Below are positions 1 to 6,124 of a DNA stretch of 10,752 nt, one piece after another. This stretch comes from Maritimibacter sp. (lineage in GTDB: Bacteria; Pseudomonadota; Alphaproteobacteria; Rhodobacterales; Rhodobacteraceae): the NCBI GenBank assembly GCA_020441225.1, contig JAGRMP010000059.1:8554-19305 (forward strand). The letters are read 5' to 3'. Each line of letters starts with the position of its first letter. Within the stretch, counting starts at the first letter, position 1. Under the pieces are notes generated by a model that had not been told where the DNA came from, searched no databases, and saw nothing but the letters and a program-made list of their open reading frames with translations. Both the position numbers and the translations under genes were made by a program.

Positions 1-1112
1 CGACGCCGACCTCGATCATGGTCGGAACCGGGCGGGCCGCCGAGATGGGCGTGCTGTTTCGCAAGGGCGACGCGCTGCAAGCGCTGAGCTCGGTCGCGGT
101 GGTGGCGCTCGACAAGACCGGGACGGTCACCGAGGGCCGGCCGGAGCTCACCGATCTGGTGCTGGCCGAGGGCTACGCGCGCGCCGACGTGCTGGCAAAG
201 GTGGCCGCCGTGGAAGCCCTGTCCGAGCACCCGATTGCCGAAGCGATCGCGCGGGCGGCGCAGGCCGAAGGGGCCGCGCAACCCGAGGTCAGCGACTTCG
301 CGTCGATCACCGGCTTTGGCGTGCGCGCCAGGGTGGCCGGTGTGCAGGTGCTGGTTGGGGCCGACCGGCTCATGACCCGCGAGGGCATCGACACCGGCCC
401 GTTGGCCGCAGAAGAGGACCGGCTGGCCCGGCGCGGGCGCACCGCGCTCTATGCCGCCATCGACGGGAAGATTGCCGCCGTCATCGGCGTGGCCGACCCG
501 GTGAAACCGGCAAGCCGCGCCGCCATCGCCGCGCTGCATGCGCAGGGGCTCAAGGTTGCGATGATTACCGGCGACAAGCGCGAGACCGCCGAGGCGATTG
601 CAGCGGAAACCGGCATCGACACCGTGATCGCGGGCGTGCTGCCCGACGGCAAAGTGGCGGCGCTCGACGATCTCGCGGCCGGCGGCAAGCGGGTGGCTTT
701 CGTCGGCGACGGTATCAACGATGCGCCGGCGCTGGCGCGTGCCGATGTCGGGCTCGCCATCGGCACCGGCACCGATGTGGCGATCGAGAGCGCGGATGTG
801 GTGCTGATGTCCGGGGATCTGCGCGGCGTGGTCAACGCCTTCGAGATCTCGCACCGGACGATGCGCAATATCCGCCAGAACCTGTTCTGGGCCTTCGGCT
901 ACAATACCGCGCTCATTCCGGTCGCCGCCGGGGCGCTCTATCCGGCCTTCGGCGTGCTGCTGTCGCCGATGCTTGCCGCCGGGGCGATGGCGCTGTCGTC
1001 GGTCTTCGTGCTGACCAACGCGCTGCGCCTCCGCCGGGTGGCGCCGGCGATGGACGAAGGCACGCGGCTCGCGCCGCCGGCAGCCGCGCCGAAACTGGCG
1101 CCCGCGCAATAG
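1..1112 (+). CDS. copA: Cu(I)-exporting P1B-type ATPase CopA, C-terminal part (5' end outside window)
   Basis: This is the C-terminal half of an inner-membrane copper efflux ATPase, which uses ATP hydrolysis to move Cu(I) out of the cytoplasm. The frame is open from base 3 with no start in the window; it reads [16 protein letters not shown], which is internal to P1B ATPases, so the ATG at 18 is not the real start. Visible landmarks are the phosphorylation motif DKTGT (111-125), the nucleotide-binding HP motif in SEHPIAEA, the TGD motif in MITGDKRET, and the hinge [10 protein letters not shown]. The last two membrane helices carry the Cu(I)-site residues expected of the P1B-1 group: YN in FWAFGYN and MxxSS in MALSS. 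A 24-residue Ala/Pro-rich tail follows. cueR starts 12 nt downstream, so the two are probably co-transcribed. The metal-binding N-terminal domains and the promoter are outside the window. Confidence 0.96.
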   Translation, partial: TPTSIMVGTGRAAEMGVLFRKGDALQALSSVAVVALDKTGTVTEGRPELTDLVLAEGYARADVLAKVAAVEALSEHPIAEAIARAAQAEGAAQPEVSDFASITGFGVRARVAGVQVLVGADRLMTREGIDTGPLAAEEDRLARRGRTALYAAIDGKIAAVIGVADPVKPASRAAIAALHAQGLKVAMITGDKRETAEAIAAETGIDTVIAGVLPDGKVAALDDLAAGGKRVAFVGDGINDAPALARADVGLAIGTGTDVAIESADVVLMSGDLRGVVNAFEISHRTMRNIRQNLFWAFGYNTALIPVAAGALYPAFGVLLSPMLAAGAMALSSVFVLTNALRLRRVAPAMDEGTRLAPPAAAPKLAPAQ

Positions 1113-1124
1113 GAAGAGGACAAG

Positions 1125-1547
1125 ATGAACATCGGAGAAGTGTCAGAGCTGACCGGGTTGCCGACCAAGACGATCCGCTATTACGAAGACATCGGCCTGG
1201 TCCGGCCGCTCCGGGCCGAGAACGGGTACCGCGACTTTCGCGACAGCGACCGCCACAAGCTGGCCTTTCTCGGCCGGTCCCGGGCGCTCGGCTTTTCGAT
1301 CGAGGATTGCCGGACGTTGCTGGCGCTGTGGGAAGACGACAGCCGCGAGAGCGCCCAGGTCAAGCAGGTGGCCGCGGAGCACCTCAAACATATCGACGAG
1401 AAGATCGCCCAGCTGCAATCGCTGCGCGACACGCTTGCGCATCTCGTCGACACCTGCGCCGGCGACCACAGGCCGGATTGCCCGATCCTCGACGACCTCG
1501 GCAATGACGGCGGGGCATGCCACCACGCCGGTCCGGCGGTAGACTGA
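1125..1547 (+). CDS. cueR: CueR/HmrR copper-responsive MerR-family regulator
   Basis: This is a cytoplasmic dimeric activator that senses Cu(I) (also Ag/Au) and switches on copper efflux genes by distorting a promoter with a long spacer. It has 140 residues, the usual length. Residues 1-68 form the MerR winged helix-turn-helix (MNIGEVSELTGL, then TIRYYEDIGLVRP). Residues about 75-108 form the dimerisation helix, including the RESAQVK segment whose serine is conserved in monovalent-metal sensors. The metal loop has C111 and C119 in CAGDHRPDC, matching the two-cysteine loop of CueR rather than the motifs of ZntR or MerR. A C-terminal CHH (132-134) adds possible extra ligands, as seen in HmrR-like members. 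AGAGGA lies just upstream of the ATG. Its position directly behind copA fits regulation of that gene; the target operator should lie upstream of copA, outside the window. Confidence 0.95.
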   Translation: MNIGEVSELTGLPTKTIRYYEDIGLVRPLRAENGYRDFRDSDRHKLAFLGRSRALGFSIEDCRTLLALWEDDSRESAQVKQVAAEHLKHIDEKIAQLQSLRDTLAHLVDTCAGDHRPDCPILDDLGNDGGACHHAGPAVD

Positions 1548-1619
1548 GGGCCGGCCTCGGGGCGCTCGCGGGCGACACGGGCGCTCCGCGCAGGCCGCAA
1601 GTGGCCCCGGCCGACGGAC

Positions 1620-1641
1620 GGTGGCGGGACGGTGGCGGGAC
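1620..1641. repeat. Tandem duplication of an 11-mer in the cueR-SARP gap
   Basis: Two perfect adjacent copies of GGTGGCGGGAC occupy 1620-1630 and 1631-1641 in the non-coding gap after cueR. No function can be assigned. It may be replication slippage in GC-rich DNA, or a paired protein-binding site about 30 nt upstream of the candidate -35 element. Confidence 0.6.
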
Positions 1642-1669
1642 CGGGTTTGGCCGCGGCCGCGACAGAAAG

Positions 1670-1698
1670 GTGACAGGTAGCCGGATTCGCCCTATTCT
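1670..1698 (+). promoter_or_regulatory. Candidate sigma70-type promoter for the SARP-YcaO-TfuA operon
   Basis: GTGACA at 1670-1675 differs from the consensus -35 by one base. After exactly 17 nt comes TATTCT (1693-1698), a -10 with two mismatches. This would put the transcription start near 1705, giving a leader of about 40 nt before the ATG at 1744. It is the best-spaced pair in the 196-nt gap, and the region becomes visibly more AT-rich from about 1680 on. The call rests on motif spacing only. Confidence 0.4.
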
Positions 1699-1709
1699 CT
1701 CGGATAGGG
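1690..1709. promoter_or_regulatory. Inverted repeat overlapping the candidate -10: possible operator
   Basis: CCCTAT (1690-1695) and ATAGGG (1704-1709) form a perfect 6-bp inverted repeat with an 8-nt spacer. The left arm overlaps the candidate -10 element. The right arm shares its GGG with a second small palindrome, GGGATTTTCCC (1707-1717). Binding of a dimeric protein here would block or retune the promoter. The SARP-like protein encoded just downstream is one possible ligand, but SARPs more often use direct repeats. As RNA the repeat could form a weak hairpin; there is a T6 run at 1722-1727, but the spacing does not suit a terminator. Confidence 0.35.
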
Positions 1710-1743
1710 ATTTTCCCGACATTTTTTCGCGACCGTATTTGAG

Positions 1744-3720
1744 ATGGACTGCCGAACGATGTCCGACGTTTTGTCGAACCCATCACAGACCGGGCATATT
1801 GGCATCCGGCTCCTGGGGCAGCCGACAATTGAGGCGCGGGACGACGCGCGGGCGATGCCGGTGAAGGGATATCAGCTGCTCGCCTATCTGGTTCTGTCGC
1901 CGGGCATGCGCGCCTCGCGCCGTAACGCCGCCGAAATTCTGTGGGAAACGAAGGACGGCGAGATCCCCTTCGACAATCTGCGGCAATTGCTCGCGCGGGT
2001 GAAACGCGCGTTGTCGGGCGAAGACCCGGTGCTGCGGTCGGATGGGCGCGAGGTGTGGATCGAGGACCGGGCGTGGCGGATCGACCTTGCGCGGTTGACC
2101 GCGGACGAAGGCGCGGCCGCGCTCGAGCTCTACCGCGGTCCCCTCCTGGAGGGGATCGGCGGGGTCAGCGAACGGTTCCACGATTGGCTGCTGATCGAAC
2201 GGCTGAGGCTGGAGGACTGGTTCTTCGACGCGGTGCGCCGGCGGCTTCGCGAGGTGACCTGGCACGGGGCCGCGCGCAGGCAAGAGCTGGACGGGCTCGC
2301 GGCCGCGCTCCTGCGGGTCGATCCCGAGCGCGAGGAATCCTACCGCGTATTGCGGGAGGCCTATGCGCGCGCGAACCTGGCGGGCGAGGCCGCGCGGCTG
2401 GACCGCCTGCGGGCTGCGGTCATGGAGGGGCACGGCGACCCGCAGGCCGGGTTGCACCGGGAGAACGCTCCGGAGGAGGTCGTTCGCGGGGTGGACGGCC
2501 GTTCCGACGCGCCGCACGTTGCCGCACGGGTGCGCGCCGACGTGGAGGGCCCGGCGCCGGGCGCCGCGGACCCCGTGGTGCCGCGTATCTCCTTCCTGAA
2601 ACCGAAATGGGTCGCCGGCGACCGGCGGGACGAGCCGCTGCTGGACATGCTGATCGAGGATGTTGCCAACGAGCTGTCGCGGTTTCGTACCTTTTCAATG
2701 CTGGCGCCGTACTCGACCTACCAACTCGGCGACGAATGGGGCATGCAGTTGGGGGGTTGTCCGTTCCAGTCCGACTATCAGATCAGCGGGCTTGTCAAAC
2801 CCGAGCAACGCCTCAGTCTCCGGCTCACCCGGCTTGCGACCTCGGAGATCGTCTGGGCCGGAGAGTTTTCCGTCGCCCGCGAGGCATTGCTGTCGTCCTT
2901 CTCGACATTGTGCCGGCTGGTCGCGCAGGAATTGAGCGCGGGGATTGAACGCGAACTGGCGAGGACCTTCGCGAAACCGGCCAGTGCCGGGGCCTACGGC
3001 AGCTATCTGCTCGGTCAGAGCGCAATGCGGGAATGCAAGCTGCCGCAGCTGCGGCGGGCGCGGAAGCATTTTCACGCGGCCGGCACCGAAGCGCCGCGGT
3101 TCGCGCCCGCCCAGGCGCGTCTGGCCCAGACCCTGTATCAGGAATGGCTGCTGCTGGGGGGCGACGATCCGGAGCGCCTGAACGAAGCCAACCGCCGCGC
3201 CAGGCGCGCCGTCGATGTCGATGCCAACGACGGTCTGAGCCAGTGGATCAACGGGGTGATCGCGCTGTACCGCAGGGAGTTCGACAGAAGCGAAGAGCAT
3301 TTCGAGCTTGCCGAGACGCTTGCGCCCAACTCGCCGGATCTGTTGGTGCAATTCGGCGATGCGCTTTCTCATCTGGCGCGTCCGGCGGAGGGTATGAAGA
3401 AATTCGACAGGGCGCTGGAATTGAACCCGCGCCCGCCCGAGCATTACTGGTGGGTCGGCGCGAGTATCGCGATGGGGACCGAGGACTATTCCCAGGCGAT
3501 CGCGTATTGCAGCCGGCTCCAAGACGACGAATCCGTCGTGAGAATACTGGCAGCCGCGCATGCGCTGAACGGCGATCTGCGGGAGGCCCGGCACTATGCA
3601 AGACGGGTCAGGGAATTATACCCGAACGTCGAGCTGGACGACATGGTCCGGCTCGTTCCGGACAAGGATCCGAGCCTGACCGAGCGTTTCAAGGAGGGCC
3701 TGCGGTTGGCAGGTATTTAA
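1744..3720 (+). CDS. SARP/BTAD-type transcriptional regulator with C-terminal TPR region
   Basis: This is a probable cytoplasmic DNA-binding regulator of the downstream genes. Residues about 20-115 look like the SARP winged helix (GIRLLGQPTIE, LLAYLVLSPG, then the DNLRQLLARVKRAL recognition region). Residues about 120-230 form a bacterial transcriptional activation (BTAD) domain (ALELYRGPLLEG, then DPEREESYRVLREAYARA). A low-complexity linker (about 232-278) leads to a segment at 280-400 (LLDMLIEDVANELSRFRTF) resembling the domain that precedes TPRs in some class-3 adenylate cyclases. From about 430 to 620 the sequence is helical and TPR-like, ending DPSLTERFKEGLRLAGI, a typical end of those proteins. 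No P-loop ATPase domain is present. The start at 1744 is uncertain because no good Shine-Dalgarno is visible; ATG at 1762 is an alternative. The stop lies 15 nt before the next gene. Confidence 0.8.
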   Translation: MDCRTMSDVLSNPSQTGHIGIRLLGQPTIEARDDARAMPVKGYQLLAYLVLSPGMRASRRNAAEILWETKDGEIPFDNLRQLLARVKRALSGEDPVLRSDGREVWIEDRAWRIDLARLTADEGAAALELYRGPLLEGIGGVSERFHDWLLIERLRLEDWFFDAVRRRLREVTWHGAARRQELDGLAAALLRVDPEREESYRVLREAYARANLAGEAARLDRLRAAVMEGHGDPQAGLHRENAPEEVVRGVDGRSDAPHVAARVRADVEGPAPGAADPVVPRISFLKPKWVAGDRRDEPLLDMLIEDVANELSRFRTFSMLAPYSTYQLGDEWGMQLGGCPFQSDYQISGLVKPEQRLSLRLTRLATSEIVWAGEFSVAREALLSSFSTLCRLVAQELSAGIERELARTFAKPASAGAYGSYLLGQSAMRECKLPQLRRARKHFHAAGTEAPRFAPAQARLAQTLYQEWLLLGGDDPERLNEANRRARRAVDVDANDGLSQWINGVIALYRREFDRSEEHFELAETLAPNSPDLLVQFGDALSHLARPAEGMKKFDRALELNPRPPEHYWWVGASIAMGTEDYSQAIAYCSRLQDDESVVRILAAAHALNGDLREARHYARRVRELYPNVELDDMVRLVPDKDPSLTERFKEGLRLAGI

Positions 3721-3735
3721 AGAAGGGAGATAGAT

Positions 3736-4254
3736 GTGACCGACGAAAACAGAATTATTGTGAACCCGCCGAGGCGTCTTTTGTTGACGGGCGACAGGAA
3801 GGTCGGGATCGTCATGGTCCTGATCGCGAATGGCGGCGCAAAAACGACGTATATCGGGTTGGACACGATAAAGGAATATGCCGACAAGAAAGGGGAGGAT
3901 CCGGAAGAGACCTTCGCCGAGATCCTGAGGGTCTTGTATTATATCTCGCGGATCAGCGATTCCGATGATCCCGATATGTCGAAAGATGAAAAGGAGAGGC
4001 TGGGGACACATGCGGGAAAAGATGTGGTCCTGGCCGAGGCCGCGAAGGTCAAACAGGATTTCCTGAATGGTCAGAAGTTCTGCATGACGGATTTCAGTTT
4101 CCTGACCACCCCGGGCAAGGGCGATATCGAAATCGGGCGCCTCAGTTACTTTACCGGCCTGCTGGAAGCCACGCTGAAACAGATGGCTGACACCCCGCCG
4201 GCAAACCTTCCGGACTGGGATATCGGGCCGGTCCTGAAGGGCGATCTCTTCTAG
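3736..4254 (+). CDS. Hypothetical 172-aa protein in a YcaO-TfuA operon; candidate substrate or partner
   Basis: I do not recognise the family. The start is GTG at 3736 behind GAAGGGAGA (3722-3730); the ATG two bases earlier runs straight into TGA. The protein is soluble and charged, with no signal peptide or membrane helix. Residues 20-70 look mixed alpha/beta (VGIVMVLI, then TFAEILRVLYYISRI), followed by an acidic/lysine-rich stretch (74-107). There is one cysteine (C116, in QKFCMTDF) and several glycines (NGG 32-34, PGKG 126-129), and it ends VLKGDLF. It lacks a double-glycine leader, Nif11 or nitrile-hydratase-like leader and a Cys/Ser/Thr-rich core, so it is not a standard azole precursor. 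Bases 3841-4020 count to 49% GC, against 73% in 4321-4380, and it is lysine-rich; this suggests transfer or different selection. Position between the regulator and the modifying enzymes suggests it is modified by, or presents a substrate to, YcaO-TfuA. Confidence 0.75.
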   Translation: MTDENRIIVNPPRRLLLTGDRKVGIVMVLIANGGAKTTYIGLDTIKEYADKKGEDPEETFAEILRVLYYISRISDSDDPDMSKDEKERLGTHAGKDVVLAEAAKVKQDFLNGQKFCMTDFSFLTTPGKGDIEIGRLSYFTGLLEATLKQMADTPPANLPDWDIGPVLKGDLF

Positions 4255-4265
4255 GGGTCCGGATC

Positions 4266-5480
4266 GTGGCGGCAGATGCCCTGCTTCCCGGGCTTGCGCC
4301 CTGCGCGCAGGCGCTGCAGGGCATCGGGCTCGCGCCGGGTGACGCCGATGCGCTGTTGCGGCGCATGGGTGTCACACGCCTCGCCGCGGCGACCGGGCTC
4401 GACAACCTGTCGGTTCCGGTCTGGAGCGGCATCCGCCCCGCGTCGCGCTCGCTCGCGGTGTCGTTCGGCAAGGGTCTGAGCGCGGCGCAGGCGCAGATCT
4501 CGGCGATCATGGAGACGTTGGAAAACGCCTTCGCCGAGGCCAGCGCAACCAAGGTCGCCCGCACCGCCAGCCTGGCCGACATGCGGGCGGCGGGGGAGCG
4601 CATCGTGCCGTTGGAGACGCTGTCGCGCTGCGATCCGGCTGGCCTCGACCAGACCGTACCGGTGCGATGGATCGCGGGCAGGAGCGCGCGCAGCGGCCAA
4701 ACGGCGTTTGCACCGCTGGAACTGGTCGGCCTCGACTATACCGACAGCGCGGCGCAGGCGTGGTGCATCCGGGCGTCGATCGGGCTGGCCGCGCATACCG
4801 ATCGTGACGGCGCGGTGCGGCACGGGTTGCTGGAACTGCTCGAGCACGATGCCATGGCGCAGGTCGACCGGTTGCCGGGCTTTCCCGCCATCCTGCCGGT
4901 TCTGCCGCTGGAGGAGGCCCCGGACGAGGTGCGCGCGGCGCTCGAGCGGACCGGGCTGGACGCGGCGCGGCCCCGGTTTCATCTGGTGCCGACGCGCCGG
5001 GGGGTCTGCACCGTCCTGTGCTCGATCCTGCGCCAGGGTGCGACCGGTACGGCGGATCATGGCCGGTGCTTCGGTGTCGCGACGCGCTTCGACGGGGCCG
5101 GGGCGGCGATCGCGGCTCTGGTCGAGGCGGCGCAGGTGCGCATGACGCTCATCACCGGGGCGCGCGAGGATCTGGAAGCGCATCATTACGCGTCGTCGGG
5201 CCGGGCGGCCCCCGATCTGGCCCAGGTGCCTGCGTCCTGGGGCGCGGTGCGGGCGGCGCCGGGCGGGGACGCGGATCGCACGGCGGCCCACGACGTCGCC
5301 GAGCTGCTGGCGCTGGTTGATGCGGAACCTTACGTGTTCGAGCTGTCCGACCCGACGGACCCGGTGACGGTTGTCAGGGTGCTGGCGCCGGGCCTGGTCT
5401 CCGGGCTCGACGAGTCGCGCAGCCTGGGCCTGGGCGCGTTGTCGGTGCTGTTCGGACTGGCCGGAGGGGCGGGGGGATGA
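4266..5480 (+). CDS. YcaO-domain ATP-dependent amide-activating enzyme (TfuA-partnered type)
   Basis: YcaO enzymes use ATP to phosphorylate a backbone amide, giving azolines, or thioamides when partnered with TfuA. The start is GTG at 4266 with AGGGG (4253-4257) at good spacing. This 404-residue protein shows the family landmarks: SFGKG (66-70), ExxE at E83/E86 in METLENAFAE, GLAAHTDRDGAVRHGLLELLEHDA (two Mg/ATP glutamates, E190 and E193), and EAAQVRMTLITGAREDL (287-303). The C-terminus VVRVLAPGL lacks a proline-rich PxPxP end, as expected for non-azoline members. Oddities: where SNGxAxG-like residues are usual it reads SIGLAAH (I172 for N, H177 for G), and G182 replaces the usual Glu of EA. 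The key glutamates remain, so I expect an active but divergent enzyme. It overlaps tfuA by 4 nt, a sign of translational coupling. Confidence 0.92.
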   Translation: MAADALLPGLAPCAQALQGIGLAPGDADALLRRMGVTRLAAATGLDNLSVPVWSGIRPASRSLAVSFGKGLSAAQAQISAIMETLENAFAEASATKVARTASLADMRAAGERIVPLETLSRCDPAGLDQTVPVRWIAGRSARSGQTAFAPLELVGLDYTDSAAQAWCIRASIGLAAHTDRDGAVRHGLLELLEHDAMAQVDRLPGFPAILPVLPLEEAPDEVRAALERTGLDAARPRFHLVPTRRGVCTVLCSILRQGATGTADHGRCFGVATRFDGAGAAIAALVEAAQVRMTLITGAREDLEAHHYASSGRAAPDLAQVPASWGAVRAAPGGDADRTAAHDVAELLALVDAEPYVFELSDPTDPVTVVRVLAPGLVSGLDESRSLGLGALSVLFGLAGGAGG

Positions 5481-6124
5481 AGGTCGTTTTCGCCGGGCCG
5501 AGCCTGCACGGTCTCGACAGGAGCCGCTGGCCCGAGGTGGAGATCCGCCCTCCGGCGGGTGTCGGCGACGTGATCGCGGCGGCGAAAGCCGGCGCTGCGG
5601 CGATCGGGTTGATCGACGGCGTGTTCGAACAGCAGCGTTCGGTCTGGCACAAGGAAATCCTTGGGGCCTTGCGGATGGGCGCGGCCGTTCTTGGCGCCGC
5701 GAGCCTCGGGGCCCTGCGCGCCGTGGAATGCGAGGCCTTCGGCATGGTCGGGATCGGCGAGATCTTTCGCGAATACCGCGACGGACGCCGCCATCTCGAC
5801 GCCGATCTCGCGGTGACCTTCGGGCCGGCGGCGCTGGATTACGTGCCCTTGTCGGTTGCGCAGGTCGATCTCGAGCACAGCCTGCGCCACATCCTGGCGC
5901 TTGGGCTCGTCACCGCGCCGGAGGCGGCGGCGATCCGGCAGATCAGCGGCGCGATGTTCTTCAAGACCCGGACCCTGGACCGCCTGGCCGCCGCCTGTCC
6001 GGCGCCGGCCAAGGGGGACCTTGGCGAGATGTTGCGGCGGCATTGGGTGGACCGCAAGCAGAGGGACGCCCGGTTGTTGCTCGACGCGATGTCGGACGGC
6101 GCCTCACTTGCAACGGTCGCGTAG
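5477..6124 (+). CDS. tfuA: TfuA-like protein, YcaO partner
   Basis: TfuA was named from trifolitoxin-linked genes in rhizobia. It accompanies YcaO in peptide thioamidation, where it is thought to help deliver sulfur or recognise the substrate. This 215-residue protein has the family core in order: FAGPSL (5-10), GLIDGVF (44-50), VWHKEIL (56-62) and GAASLGALRA (73-82), then GMVGIGEIFREYRDG. The C-terminal third is helical and less conserved. Only C85 and C174 are present, so no cysteine-rich sulfur carrier is apparent. The ATG overlaps the ycaO stop as ATGA, and GGAGGGG lies upstream. The last 21 nt overlap the convergent cytochrome gene, so there is no intergenic terminator. With the adjacent YcaO and no mcr genes, a non-methanogen thioamidation role is inferred. 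Confidence 0.93.
   Translation: MKVVFAGPSLHGLDRSRWPEVEIRPPAGVGDVIAAAKAGAAAIGLIDGVFEQQRSVWHKEILGALRMGAAVLGAASLGALRAVECEAFGMVGIGEIFREYRDGRRHLDADLAVTFGPAALDYVPLSVAQVDLEHSLRHILALGLVTAPEAAAIRQISGAMFFKTRTLDRLAAACPAPAKGDLGEMLRRHWVDRKQRDARLLLDAMSDGASLATVA

Noticed and set aside
18..1112. ATG at 18 as the start of the copper ATPase
   Set aside because: The frame is open upstream, and the residues around it are an internal part of the P1B ATPase just before the DKTGT motif, so the gene is truncated by the window edge.
1546..1558. GAGG-n5-CCTC hairpin at the cueR stop as a terminator
   Set aside because: The stem is only 4 bp and no T-run follows; short dyads like this are common by chance at this GC content.
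1941..2948. 335-codon open frame inside the SARP gene
   Set aside because: Arg/Gly/Ala-rich composition without motifs; the SARP/TPR frame explains the same bases.
2695..3594. 299-codon minus-strand frame opposite the TPR region
   Set aside because: It has no recognisable domain and lies opposite a well-supported coding region; it is a shadow frame.
3736..4254. 172-aa protein as a classical azole RiPP precursor
   Set aside because: It is too long, has a single cysteine, and lacks a leader motif or a Cys/Ser/Thr-rich core; only a non-classical substrate role remains plausible.
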